A stretch of 64,000 bases of DNA, taken from NCBI GenBank assembly GCA_963691705.1, contig OY829541.1:13448564-13512563 (forward strand), given 5' to 3'. The stretch's first letter is position 1. The number at the start of each line of letters is the position of its first letter. The stretch comes from Viola odorata. Taxonomy: Eukaryota; Streptophyta; Magnoliopsida; Malpighiales; Violaceae. The position numbers were made by a program, and so were the translations under genes. Below are positions 30,536 through 41,973 of the stretch, piece by piece. The notes under the pieces were generated by a model. The model was given only the letters and a program-made list of their open reading frames with translations, ran no database searches and was not told the DNA's origin.

Positions 30536-31929
30536 ATAAGGGCTTCCTCCGTGATAGGAGCTTCCTCCGTGATAGGGGCTTCCTCCGTGATAGGAGCTTC
30601 CTCCGTGATAGGAGCTTCCTCCGTGTTAGGAGCTGCCTCCGTGATAAGAGCTTCCTCCGTCATAGGAGCTTCCTCCGTGATAGGACCTGCCTCCGTGATA
30701 GGAGCTTCCTCCGTGATAGGGGCTTCCTCCGTGATAGGAGCTTCCTCCGTGTTAGGAGCTTCCTCCGTGATAGGGGCTTCCTCCGTGATAGGGGCTGCCT
30801 CCGTGATAGGAGCTTCCTCCGTGATAGGGGCTTCCTCCGTGATAGGATCTTCCTCCGTGTTATGAGCTTCCTCCGTGATAGGGGCTGCCTCCGTGATAGG
30901 AGCTTCCTCCATGATAGGAGCTTCCTCCGTGATAGGGGCTTCCTTCGTGATAGGAGCTTCCTCCGTGTTATGAGCTTCCTCCGTGTTAGGAGTTGCCTCC
31001 GTGATAGGAGCTTCCTCCGTGATAAGAGCTTCCTCCGTGTTAGGAGCTGCCTCCGTGATAGGAGCTTCCTCCCTGTTAGTAGCTTCCTCCGTGATAGGGG
31101 CTTCCTCCGTGATAGGAGCTTCCTCCGTGTTATGAGCTTCCTCCGTGTTAGGAGCTGCCTCCGTGATAGGAGCTTCCTCCGTGATAGGGGCTTCCTCCGT
31201 GATAGGAGCTTCCTCCGTGTTATGAGCTTCCTCCGTGATAGGGGCTGCCTCCGTGTTAGGAGCTTCCTCCGTGATAGGGGCTTCCTCCGTGATAGGAGCT
31301 TCCTCCGTGTTATGAGCTTCCTCCGTGTTAGGAGCTGCCTCCGTGATAGGAGCTTCCTCCGTGATAGGGGCTTCCTCCGTGATAGGAGCTTCCTCCGTGT
31401 TATGAGCTTCCTCCGTGATAGGGGCTGCCTCCGTGATAGGAGCTTCCTCCGTGATAGGGGCTTCCTCCGTGATAGGAGCTTCCTCCGTGTTATGAGCTTC
31501 CTCCGTGTTAGGAGCTGCCTCCGTGATAGGGGCTTCCTCCGTGATAGGAGCTTCCTCCGTGTTATGAGCTTCCTCCGTGATAGGGGTTGCCTCCGTGTTA
31601 GGAGCTTCCTCCGTGATAGGGGCTTCCTCCGTGATAGGAGCTTGCTCCGTGTTATGAGCTTCCTCCGTGATATGGGCTGCCTCCGTGATAGGAGCTTCCT
31701 CCATGATAGGAGCTTCCTCCGTGATAGGGGCTTCCTCCGTGATAGGAGCTTCCTCCGTGTTATGAGCTTCCTCCGTGATAGGGGCTTCCTCCGTGATAGG
31801 AGCTTCCTCCGTGTTATGAGCTTCCTCAGCGATAAGAGCTTCCTCCGTGGTAGGAGCTTCCTCCGTGTTATCAGCTGCCTCAGCGTTAGCTGAAGTTTCC
31901 GCATATATTGAGTTTACGGACAAAATCAT
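30481..31929 (-). CDS. Possible antisense repeat protein of element C (Glu/Ala/Thr hexapeptides)
   Basis: A 482-codon frame on the minus strand. Its start (MILSVNSIYAETSANAEAAD) and end (TVSSFSQKLTCHALKYI) are non-repetitive, and between them are over 70 copies of a hexapeptide such as TEEAPI, TEEAHN or TEAAPN. The DNA unit is 18 bp, so the frame cannot shift, and the unit lacks stops in several frames on both strands (464 codons open on the plus strand, 414 in another minus frame). The open frame alone is therefore weak evidence for a protein. In its favour: the antisense direction matches the antisense genes of element A, and the few substitutions largely keep E-E-A. No promoter or intron is recognised. 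Confidence 0.3.
   Translation of the reverse strand: MILSVNSIYAETSANAEAADNTEEAPTTEEALIAEEAHNTEEAPITEEAPITEEAHNTEEAPITEEAPITEEAPIMEEAPITEAAHITEEAHNTEQAPITEEAPITEEAPNTEATPITEEAHNTEEAPITEEAPITEAAPNTEEAHNTEEAPITEEAPITEEAPITEAAPITEEAHNTEEAPITEEAPITEEAPITEAAPNTEEAHNTEEAPITEEAPITEEAPNTEAAPITEEAHNTEEAPITEEAPITEEAPITEAAPNTEEAHNTEEAPITEEAPITEEATNREEAPITEAAPNTEEALITEEAPITEATPNTEEAHNTEEAPITKEAPITEEAPIMEEAPITEAAPITEEAHNTEEDPITEEAPITEEAPITEAAPITEEAPITEEAPNTEEAPITEEAPITEEAPITEAGPITEEAPMTEEALITEAAPNTEEAPITEEAPITEEAPITEEAPITEEALITVSSFSQKLTCHALKYI
30536..31886. repeat. 18-bp tandem array, about 75 copies, with higher-order structure
   Basis: Unit gataggagcttcctccgt. Variants (gttatgagc, gttaggagc, gataggggc, gctgcc) recur in a fixed order, giving a larger period of about 4-6 units (often 5 units, 90 bp). 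This implies growth by duplication of multi-unit blocks. Confidence 0.95.
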
Positions 31930-32479
31930 ATCTTATTCATACGTGCTCGGAATTTCCTGGATAATAGCTCGATTTGAAGATAGTTTAAAGGGCTATAATT
32001 CTCATGAAGACATCTAAGTGAGATATCGGCGTTTAGCAGGCACGATTGAGCCTCAAAGTGACGCCACTGATTGCAGTCTAGTCCTGCTTTATATCTGGTC
32101 ATTTATCATGACGGTGGGTGAGATAAATGATAATTTAGAATATTATCTGGCGGGTGAATATCTACCCCGGATGAATATTGATATGACTTATCGGGTGAAT
32201 ATCTACCCCGTTTGAAGAGCCCTCATAATGTCATGAGGTCAGTCTCTCATCACCGAAAAAGGTCTCCAACGACATGTCATTCTCCTTCGTAAAGGCAAGG
32301 AGTAGAGCGGGAATTAAACAACGGCCGAGTTCCTTGTTTATTCCCCTAAGGTATCGCTATCACCTTTAAGATTATCATTTTACCCTTCTTAGAGGAAGCT
32401 AACCGAAGTTAGCAAACTCTGTTACTGTTAGTGTATTTGTACAGCTAACAATGCAGGTACTCAAGTGGAGTACAGATTG

Positions 32480-32700
32480 AAATCTTGGGGAATGTGAAAG
32501 CGTGCAATATTGCGGGTAGTTACGGCATAAAACCGCACAATTTGTAGGTGGCCTATAGTGTAAAGCCGCGTCAATATTGTAGGTAGCTCCGAGCAGCATA
32601 AAACCACGAAAATATTGCAGGTAGCTATGGCGTAAAACCGCACAAATTGTAGGTAGCTTATGGCGTAAAGTCGCGTCAATATTGCAGGCGGCTTACAGCA
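32480..32700. repeat. Tandem repeat in element C, about 60-65 bp unit
   Basis: Alternating phrases 'gcgtaaaaccgcacaaattgt', 'aggtagct' and 'aaagccgcgtcaatattg' occur about four times. Confidence 0.75.
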
Positions 32701-33162
32701 AAGCTGGATCCAACGAGCTTGGATGGAAAAAGTGACATCAACAACACCCCGATATGCGCGGGTGAAAGCTTCTAAGGGTAACTAGTACTTGTCATTACAT
32801 GTTATTTTTACTAACCTGGCAAGACAACATTTGAGAATGCGCAGGAAAGTCGATGAAATATCGAAATAGCGAAGAGACTAACGCCCACAAAGGCAGCGAG
32901 ATTACGCAAGAATTTATTACTGCCTACGGGGTATCTTTTGTCATTAGCGAGGGAATACATTCTCAGTGATGGGAGCAATGGTACACCATCTTATTTGTGA
33001 CATCTCCTTCCCAGTGCTGAAATGCGCATTCTTAGTCATGTCGCGATATCAAGAAGAATACCTTGTTATTATTATCTGCCCATGATTTGGCTGACTACAT
33101 GGTGGTCTCGTGATGACACCATCTTCATCAGCAAGCTATGACATTGCTTTGCTACAGTGTTG

Positions 33163-33465
33163 CGTCCCCGTCAGCGTTATCTGTTCGGGTTCGCCGTCAG
33201 CGTTATCTGTTCGGGTTCACCGTCAGCGTTATCTGTTCGGGTTACCATCAGCGTTATCTGTTCGGTCACCGTCAGCGTTATCTGTTCGGGTCACCGTCAG
33301 CGTTATCTGTTCGGGTTCACCGTCAGCGTTATCTGTTCGGGTTCGCCGTCAGCGTTATCTGTTCGGGTTCGCCGTCAGCGTTATCTGTTCGGGTTACCGT
33401 CAGCGTTATCTGTTCGGGTTCACCGTCAGCGTTATCTGTTCGGGTTCGCCGTCAGCGTTATTAGT
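33163..33465. repeat. Tandem repeat in element C, 24-26 bp unit, about 12 copies
   Basis: Unit cgtcagcgttatctgttcgg plus gttcac, gttcgc, gtta or tca as a variable tail. Copies differ almost only in the tail. Confidence 0.95.
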
Positions 33466-33684
33466 TCTGGCTTATTGCCAGAATTATCAGTTCTGGTTTA
33501 TGACCAGCGTTATTGCTACAATATCGCCACTACCAATCTGGTTGTCATCTCCTCCGTGGCCAACAGTTATCATAAGCTATTGTCTCATGTTACCTCCTCC
33601 GTTATGAGAATCAGAGAAACTCAAAAATCCTCATGAGTCTACCGCGTCGTGAAGGAAATAGCACTCCTCCAGAAGCCGAGAATG

Positions 33685-33726
33685 AAGCCCTTGGTGAACA
33701 CTCGGGCTCGTTTTCAGTTGGGCTTA
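33685..33726 (+). promoter_or_regulatory. Polypurine/LTR-junction region of element C
   Basis: agcccttggtgaacac, then ttttcagttgggctta, nearly identical to 9958-9999 before the 3' LTR of element A. Confidence 0.6.
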
Positions 33727-34181
33727 TGATAACAATTGTAATACCCCCAGGGCATTTTAGTCCGGACAGGGGGTGCGTCATCTTCAGCTACTGTAGGGCC
33801 CGCCTGGCCTCTTGCTAGTCCTGCTACGGGGGGGTGGTCGACGTCAGCGGGGGGGGCCCATCCAACACGATATGGCGCTTATTCCCACACCCAGTACGCC
33901 ATAAGTATTGACATCCCAAGACAGCACTCCCGACCAAATATCCTATAAATACCCCCTCCTAGGTAGAAAAGGAGGAGGACTCTCTCTCTCTACTCTCTCT
34001 CACTACTACTCCTACATACCCCTTATATTTCGCTACTTATACTGACTTGATCGTCGGAGTACCTGCGCCGGGGACCCCCTCCGGCGCCTTGCAGGTGTAG
34101 CGGCGGCGAGGACCACCCCCTCAGAGGTGAATATCGCCAAGATTCTTCCTACCCCGGGTATAATCGAATCATATTTTATCA
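33727..34181 (+). repeat. Right LTR of element C
   Basis: Same length and ends as the left LTR; a handful of single-base differences seen. Confidence 0.95.
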
Positions 34182-34186
34182 ATTTC

Positions 34187-36143
34187 AGTTATTTAAATTA
34201 CCGCCTATATGGTCGGTCGCATTTTAATTTTCGTAAACATTCAACTGCTTTAATTTTTCGCACACTGCTGGAAATCCTTCCGCAAATTATCAACTGTTTA
34301 CTTTTCCGCACTTTACTTTTCCGCACTTTAAATTTCAGCAATTTAAATTCAATACCGCCTACATGGTCGGTCGCAATATCAACTGTTTATTTTCTGCAAT
34401 ATCAACTGCTTTAATTTTTCGCAAAACTGCTGGAAATCCTTCCGCAAATTATCAACTGTTTACTTTTCCGCACTTTACTTTTCCGCACTTTAAATTTCAG
34501 CAATTTACTTTCAGCAATTTAAATTCAATACCGCCTACATGGTCGGTCGCAATATCAACTGTTTATTTTCTGCAATATCAACTGCTTTAATTTTTCGCAA
34601 CACTGCTGGAAATCCTTCCGCAAATTATCAACTGTTTACTTTTCCGCACTTTACTTTCCCGCACTTTAAATTTCAGCAATTTACTTTCAGCAATTTAAAT
34701 TCAATACCGCCTACATGGTCGGTCGCAATATCAACTGTTTATTTTCCGCAAATATCCAACTGTTTATTCCCTGCATTATCAACCTGTTTTATTTTCTGCA
34801 AATCATTAAACTTTTCTTCTTCCCTGTAAATCGCCAATAGCATTTAATTTTTCTGCACTTATCAAAACAGCATTTCATTTTCGTATGCGTAAAATCCATC
34901 ATTTTTCGCATGCAATCAACCCAGCATTTAAATTCTCGTATGCGTAAAATCAATCATTTTTCGCATGCAATCAACCCAGCATTTAAATTCTTGTATGCGT
35001 AAAATCACTCATTTTTCGCATGCAATCAACCTAGCATTTAAATTCTCGTATGCGTAAAATCCATCATTTTTCGCATGCAATCAGCCCAGCATTTAAATTC
35101 TCGTATGCGTAAAATCAATCATTTTTCGCATGCAATCAACACAGCATTTAAATTCTCGTGTGCTTAAAATCAATCATTTTTCGCATGCAATCAACTCAGC
35201 ATTTAAATCTCGTATGCGTAAAATCCATCATTTTTCGCATACAATCAACTGTCATCATTTTATCAAACTCAGCATCTCACTTTCGTATGCGTAGAATCCA
35301 TCATTTTACGTGTGCAATCGACTGTCATTTAAATTTTCGCACTCATAGAATTGCCTAGTTATTTCTCAAGCCATCACTAACACTCTCGTTTTGTAGGTTA
35401 ATTTCAAGCTTCGCTCGAAAGTACGCCTCACAAGTCCCTTTTATTTATTCGATGCTTTTCGCAAATATCAACTGCATGCATGATATATAGAACTGCTAGA
35501 ATTAAAATCAACCCACATGAACAACGTGTTTAAAGAGTTGCTTAAAATGCCATGTTCATATGATTTTAAATTCTCGCTTGTATTGACTGCATGTACATGG
35601 GGACTTTCGATCCCACTTCAGTTTTTCACTTTAAAATCAATCATTTAAATTGGTACTCTATTAGCCATCCATGTTAGGATCACGTAGTAATTAAGTTAAT
35701 CATGCATGGCCCGATGATGGAAAAAAGAGGGCGCTCATTCAGTCTTACGGAAAATTCAGTCCCATCACGATCATAATAAAGACTAAAGTGACGATTCCTC
35801 TGAGGGCCCCCTTTTTCAAAACGCATTTCTCAAACACCTTTTTAAACACCTCTCTCATCAACCGGTAACCGTTTTCGGATGTGTCTCGGGTGCCTAACAC
35901 CTTCCCGAGACCATAATACGACCCCGAACCTTTGTCTGGGGTCCAGACCCCTTTTTTTGTGCCTTTAGTTTTTTACTTATTATATTTCCTATGCCATGAC
36001 AATTAGGGTTCCCTAAGCCTAGCAACCAAATTAGGGTGGCGACTTCATTGCATGCTGCGAGGCGTCCTTTTACGCCGAGCATCTGAAGGTCTCAAATTTC
36101 GTTGCACACTCGCGAATTTTTTTTAAATTTCCGATGCGCGACA
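34187..36143 (+). repeat. Ogre 5' LTR, second part, with internal tandem repeats
   Basis: The LTR resumes after the duplicated atttc. 34187-34750 holds about three copies of a roughly 175-bp unit (accgcctacatggtcggtcg ... tttcagcaattt). 34870-35330 holds about eight copies of a 57-bp unit (cgtatgcgtaaaatcaatca, tttttcgcatgcaatcaac). It ends GCGCGACA at 36143. Confidence 0.9.
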
Positions 36144-36165
36144 GTTTGGCGACTTCACTGGGGAT
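36144..36165 (+). promoter_or_regulatory. Ogre primer-binding site
   Basis: gtttggcgacttcactgggg directly after the LTR; tggcgact...ctgggg is the tRNA-Arg-type site known from Ogre elements. Confidence 0.75.
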
Positions 36166-36663
36166 CTTAGGGTCGGAGCCGGTTTTATCTTTTTAGAGAG
36201 GTGTTTTATTTGTTTATTTATTTGCTTTGATCAATTGTTGGCCTGTTTATTTATTTGCTTTATCAATTGTCATATGCATTTCATAGCGCCCTACACCCAG
36301 GGGACAATTACCAAAATAGGAGGGTAGTAGTGACGCCCTAGGACACATGTCCTGGGTAGTGTTCACCAATCCCAACTCGGATGAACCCCTAAAACCAGTT
36401 GAAAGGTTATACGATTTCGCAAGGAATCGGGCGACTGGACGACACTTTAGGGACCTTTTCATGGTATCATCCGGGAACCATTCAAGCCAGTTAGAAAGGT
36501 CGGAATCAGAGCCCCAGCACAGGCATCATGATTATACCTGTTTGTCGTGGCATATTGATGTGATTTTTCTGTTATACGAACTGTAAATTTTCTGACACGT
36601 GCAGGTTACTTTGCATTTAAAATTTTATTTTTTGTCCCACAGGACCCATTTTGCTCATTCAAT

Positions 36664-36831
36664 ATGTCGGCACCTACACTACTTTCACTTGATATTTTCG
36701 GGGAACAAAGTTTCAACGATCAGACACTACAAAGCCGAATTGCCGCCTTAGAGGCTGAGTTAGAGATGAAGAAAGGGGAGTTGGCTTCGATGGAGTACCT
36801 TTGGCAACAGGACTCTAACGTCCAGGAATGA
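36664..36831 (+). CDS. Ogre leader ORF, 55 aa, possible ORF1 remnant
   Basis: MSAPTLLSLDIFGEQSF, then a short helical stretch LQSRIAALEAELEMKKGEL. Ogre elements often carry an extra ORF between primer-binding site and gag; this is much shorter than usual, so it is probably truncated. The region around it (36166-37620) holds no other gene I can support. Confidence 0.4.
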   Translation: MSAPTLLSLDIFGEQSFNDQTLQSRIAALEAELEMKKGELASMEYLWQQDSNVQE

Positions 36832-37620
36832 CACCTTCAGGGAAAGGCTCGGATATCGGCAAATCTTTTCTTTTTAGCTAGGACCCCTGATTCCACCTAT
36901 CTTAGCCATTTTTGATAAATTTAGCAAGTTTACCATACTTTTGTAAACACTTTTAATAAAGTCGTACTCTTTCGGATATTTATTAAAATCGCCTCATTTT
37001 TTCCATATCAATTACCCATCCAAACGCAATTCAAAAGACTATCGCAAAAAGAAAGAGAAAATCCCTCCGGGATAAACACAGTCGTTTCATCCAAAGAACC
37101 AAAAAATCAGACCAAACACTCAAAAAAAAAAAAAAAACAAAAACAGCCAAATATTGCCCACTCGTGGCTTTGTCCTCTTAGCTTATCACGACCTCCAAGT
37201 TCATGGCATTGATTGTCATCCCTCCCCTCGGTTGGGTTCGCCAGGCATCAGGCCTTACGTCATTTGCAAGCACAGTATGAAAGAGATCTTCCTAGCATGG
37301 CGGCATTGGTTGCCCCTGCTGATTTGGGTTTCGCCGTTAGCATCTCAGGTTTGCTTCATAACGGGGGAACGTATAGAGGCTTCTGTCGTATCTTGTCAAC
37401 CACTGGGATTCCTCGCCTCACCGACCTCCTTGGAAATATCAAGTGAAAGTGTGGCCGGAAAATGAATGAGCAACGTGGAGGCCTCGGGATTGCATATCAC
37501 CTGTATATCCTCACTTGTATTTACTTTTTCTGTGTTTTTCCCTTTTTCAGGTTCACAATAGCTCCTCGAAAGCAAGCTACTCCGCACAGGCTCCCCCTAA
37601 CTAGACTTCAAAAACGAAAA

Positions 37621-40204
37621 ATGACTGAACCGGCCAAGACCGATGAAGCACTAATGGCTAGAATCACGGAGTTAGAGGAGTAAGTTAGGATCACTACAGA
37701 AAGAGCCACCAGGGCCGAAAAGGAAAGAGATGAAGCTGTCGCCGAAGTACCAGCGGGTTTTGATCTCCCTCAAACAAAAGGACCTCACTCTTCGCTCACC
37801 GTCGCAGGACCTTCCGTACTCCCGCCACTTTCTGGTCCCCCGGGCCATTGGAGATGGGTTAGTCCCTTCACTGTACCCAACGTTGCGAGTCCTCCAGTTA
37901 AGACGGGTGAAGAGATCTCCCCGTCGCTTCAGTACCTTTCAATCAACCCTACCGTGGACCCCAGCAAGAGCCAAGCCCACCTGGAGGCTTTGTATCTCCC
38001 TCCTATCCCTCCGAGCACAGTTCCCGGACTTGTGGGAACTCAGCTCCTCACTTTCAACCCAGCACAACCTCAGTTCTCATCAGAACCAATGCTGCCCTTC
38101 GATTCTAACCCCATTGGGGCCGAGCAACCGAAAGGGGATCGATTGAATCTTCTCGAGGAGAGACTCAGAGCAATCGAAGGGGCCGATCCATTCGATCCCA
38201 CAGGTCCCGCCGACATGTGCATGGTCCCCGGGATCGTCATACCTCCGAAGTACAAGATCCCGGACTTCGAAAAATATACTGGGGTAGAATGCCCGAAGAC
38301 CCACCTCAGAGCATACTGCAACAAGATGGCAGAGATGATCCACAATGAACCGTTGTTGATCCATTTATTCCGAGAAAGCTTGACCAAACACGCCCTAACT
38401 TGGTATATGGGGCTGGACAAAGCTAGGATCAGGACGTGGAGAGACCTGCCCGATGCCTTCTACCGACAATACAAATTCAACATGGAGGTGACTCCTGACC
38501 GCGCCGACCTGCAAAATCTGGAAAAGAAAATCGGCGAGTCCGTGAAGACCTATGCGCAAAGATGGAGAGAGTTGGCTTCGAGAATCTCTCCACCCTTAAG
38601 CGACAAGGAACTCTTGTTGATTTTCTTGCACACCTTCAAAGCTCCCTACTATAACTACCTGATCTCGAACCCCTCAAATAGCTTCTCCGACATGGTCCTA
38701 ATTGCCGAAAGAGTCGAGCAAGGGATTAAGTCTGGGCGAATCACGCATCCAACACCAGAGTCTGTACCAAAGAAAGCATCAGTCGTGAAAAGGGACGTCA
38801 GATTTGTCGCTCCCCAAGTTAATCAGGGGCAGCCGTTTTCGCCACCACCGCCTTATTTGGTACCACCACCGTATCAGCCGGCATCACTATATCAACCCAC
38901 CTCCTTTCCTTTTAATTCACCAATATCCTACCTCAAAATCCTACTCATTTCCCACCACCTCCAGTGCAAACATCACAACCTATGCAACCCAAACCATATA
39001 ACCCACCAAAAGACCCAAATAACCAAAACACGACCAACAATCGGTGGAACCGAGAGCCTCCACCTCCTCTCCCTCTCCCTGCAGGAGAAATCTGCAAACA
39101 TCTCCTGGCGGCCGGACAGATCGTACCGGTTCCGGCTCAGCCTCAATTGCCTCCTTACCCAAAGTGGTATGATCACAACGCAAGATGCGAATATCACACT
39201 GGAGCCCCAGGTCACACTCTGGAAAATTGTTTCGCATTCAAGGCAAAGGTCCATCACTTGATCAAAAGTGGATGGGTATCTTTCGAAGGATTAGCAAAAG
39301 GACCCAACACATCCACCAACCCTCTTCCCAATCATTCCCAAGGAAAGGGAGGGGTGAATGCCATCTCGGCAGAAGAAAGCAACGACCATTTATCTTCCGC
39401 ATCGAGTTGGCCACAAGAACAGCTTTTCCAGGCCTTAGCTCGAGAGGGATATGTGCTATACTCAGGGGGCAATCCGAGTCACTGCATGTACTGCAAGGGG
39501 AGCGACGGTCACAAGATCTGAAGCTGCAAGTCGTTCGCAAAAAAGGTGAGACAACTCTCGAGTCTCGGGGTAATACAAACCCAGAAAGTGACCCCTGGGG
39601 AAGGATCCATCAACACGATCGGAGATGGATTTCCTATCCCGCATAACGCCAATGGAACCCCGCTCCAAATGGTCCAGAAGAAAAGATCGACTTCATCGTG
39701 CAAGCGGTTCTCCGCGCGCCGCGACGAAGGCGACCGCGAGATCGACACCTTGGGCCAACCTTCCAGGAAGTTCGATTACCTCGTCAGGTATTCGGCACCA
39801 CCTTCCTATTCTAGCACAGTGCCCTTACTACCTTCTTGGGAATCCTCAGACTCCGAGTCATACCCTTCACCGACATGGTCGCTTCCTCTGTTTCCTTTGA
39901 AAGAGATCTACGCAAGCCTTTTGGCAGGCGGGCAGATTACACCATCCCCACTCTCTCCTCAATCCCTTCCTTACCCTAGCTGGTATGATCCAAAGGATAG
40001 CTGCGAATATCACGCCGGAACCCGAGGACACTCCTTGGAAAACTGCTACGACTTTAGAGAGAAGGTCGAGCACCTAACCAAAGAAGGACGAATCTCGTCC
40101 AAAGGTTTGACAAGGGGTCCTGATATGACAACCAGTCCTCTACCGCACCATAATCCTGGGATAAGCGACATTTCTTCCATTGGAATTGACCTTCTCACCT
40201 GTCG
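37621..40204 (+). pseudogene. Ogre gag, frameshifted, with duplicated zinc-knuckle module
   Basis: Begins MTEPAKTDEALMARI (37621). A TAA at 37681 interrupts. The main frame to 39261 includes the capsid-like domain (KYKIPDFEKYTGVECPKTHL, FRESLTKHALTWYMGL, DLQNLEKKIGESVKTYAQRW). Around 38940-38960 the frame shifts (1 to 3) into a Pro-rich part with knuckle CEYHTGAPGHTLENC. After a TGA at 39519 a second module repeats the order LPPYPKWYD / CEYHAGTRGHSLENC. Degenerate knuckles CMYCKGSDGHK and CLFYQGESKHDIQDC follow each. A second shift (about 40150-40205) returns to the protease frame. Gag packages the RNA; this copy is dead. Confidence 0.85.
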
Positions 40205-41973
40205 ATGGGGGAAGTACCCAATGAAGAATTGTTCTTCGCATTAGCCAACAACGCTTATTTGCCATTCCCAGGGAATAGTCAATCCCAATGCCTATTCTAC
40301 CAAGGGGAAAGCAAGCATGACATCCAGGATTGCAGACTTTTTCGGCAAAAAGTCAAGCAACTCGCAACATTCGGGATCATTCAAACCAAAGGGGAAACCC
40401 AAGGAGCCATCAACGCCATCGAGGACAATCCACCAGCACCTTACTCCTTCGAATATGTGGCCCAGGCAGGGGAGGCAGCCACGATCCCACGCAAAGTAGT
40501 ATTCACATTAGCTGTGAATACTCCCAGCCGGGACTTACACGCGGTCCCATTCAACTACGGATACACGGTGGTCACCACCCCTCCTGCAGTCCCACCAACA
40601 ACACTCGCTATCGGTGAAGCCTCTCATATCGGGGGCATGACCCGCACTGGAAGATGTTACATTTCGGAGGAAGTAGAAAAGCAACGACAAGCCAAAGGGA
40701 AAGACCCTGTGATCCGCGAAGAGACGATAGAGGAGGCGCAAGGTTTGAGCAAACCTGTAACCGAGGACGAGACAGCTGAGTTCCTCAAGATCATGAAACA
40801 GAGCGAGTTCAGCATCATCGAACAGCTAAAGAAAACCCCAGCTCGTATCTCCATCATGGAGCTGATCCTCACTTCAGAGCCGCATCGCCAAGCTCTCTTA
40901 AAAGTCTTGAAACAAGCTTTCGTGACTAAGGATATCACCACAGAAGGGGTGGAAAACCTTGTCGGAAGGATCCAAGCCTTAAGCAGCATTTCCTTCTCGG
41001 AAGAAGAGATCGACCCCTCGGGAAGAGATCACAACAAGGCCCTATACATCACGGTGGAATGTAAGGGACACGTCATAGCAAAGGCCCTAATCGACAATGG
41101 GTCCGCACTTAATGTCATGCCCAGGCATGTCCTTGAACAACTGCCGGTCGATTCCTTCCTCATAAAACCTAGCGGAATGATGGCGAGGGCTTTCGATGGC
41201 ACCACTCGAGAGATCATCGGGAACATTGAGTTGGATATGGTCATCGGGCCCCACCCTTTCATCTTGACATTCCAGATCATGGAAATCCAACCCGCCTATA
41301 GCATGCTTCTAGGACGGCCTTGGATCCATTCAGCGGGAGCCGTCCCCTCTTCCCTGCATCAGTGCCTCAAATACGTCAAAGACAATGCCCTCATCACAAT
41401 AAAGGCAGAAGAAGCCTTGATTTTGGCCAAGCATGCATCCGTGCCTTACATCGAAACTGCCGAAACCTTGGAGAGTTCCTTCCAAGCCTTTGAAATCGTC
41501 AACGCGGGTTGGATCGAGGAGGGATCCCCCGTTTGCGAAGCCTCAAAATCGGGGGTAGCCGAAACAACCACTAAGTCAACACTAGAGGGAAGCTTCCAAT
41601 TAGGAAAACGGCTCGGGGCCGAGTTACAAGGATCGAAAGGCTGGGCGCCTCCGAAGAGCTTCGGAGATCGATTTGGGTTAGGGTACCAACCCAGCAAAGC
41701 CGATTTCACCAGGATCGCCCAAGAAAAGAAAGAAAAGTAGCTGGCTAAGCTATTTGGACGTTCTGCGCCAGAGGGCAAAATGCCGATTCCCCATATCAGA
41801 ACTACGTTCCCCTTCGTCGCTGAAACCATCAATGAAAATCCAATCAGGGTATCAGACCTCCGTATCTGCACTCTAGGAGAAGAAGGATCGTCGCCTGGTT
41901 CAGTCATTTTCGTTAAGAAGTCAGGGGAGTCTGTGGGCAACTGGACCATCACCATGCTTCCGGATGTCTCTCC
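40205..41973 (+). CDS. Ogre gag end and aspartic protease, first exon of pro-pol
   Basis: The frame 40205-41740 contains the last knuckle, a linker, then protease: ALIDNGSALNVMPRHVLEQL (active site D-N-G-S, a variant form seen in Ogre), FQIMEIQPAYSMLLGRPWIH (LLGRPW flap/second half). After a TAG at 41738-41740 the same frame continues MPIPHIRTTFPFVAETINEN to LPDVSP and stops at 41975-41977. That last stop lies inside the intron donor (CC|GTAATT), so the protein is meant to join RT by splicing. Confidence 0.85.

Larger units (their letters stand above)
29426..34181 (+). mobile_element. Element C: non-autonomous Tat-type LTR retrotransposon nested in the Ogre LTR
   Basis: Two LTRs of equal length (29426-29880 and 33727-34181, 455 bp), begin TGATAACAAT and end TTTTATCA. 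The duplication atttc flanks the element (29421-29425, 34182-34186). The LTRs differ at only a few positions, so the insertion is young. The interior of about 3.8 kb has a primer-binding region and a polypurine region but no gag, protease, RT or integrase. It instead holds three repeat arrays (30536-31886, 32480-32700, 33163-33465). The ends and priming regions resemble Tat elements A and D, which suggests mobilisation by Tat enzymes. Confidence 0.95.

Noticed and set aside
30499..31893. 464-codon plus-strand frame of RDRSFL-like repeats
   Set aside because: Unavoidable by-product of an 18-bp unit without stops in that frame; no non-repeat protein sequence of note and no start context.
33110..33636. 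Several overlapping plus frames over the 24-26 bp array, and a CRISPR-like look
   Set aside because: The repeats are directly adjacent with no spacers of constant length, and the sequence is eukaryotic. A plain tandem array.
34127..35358. Frames of about 60-100 codons in the Ogre LTR (and copies at 43157-44152)
   Set aside because: Repeat-driven frames within LTR tandem units, duplicated exactly with the LTR.
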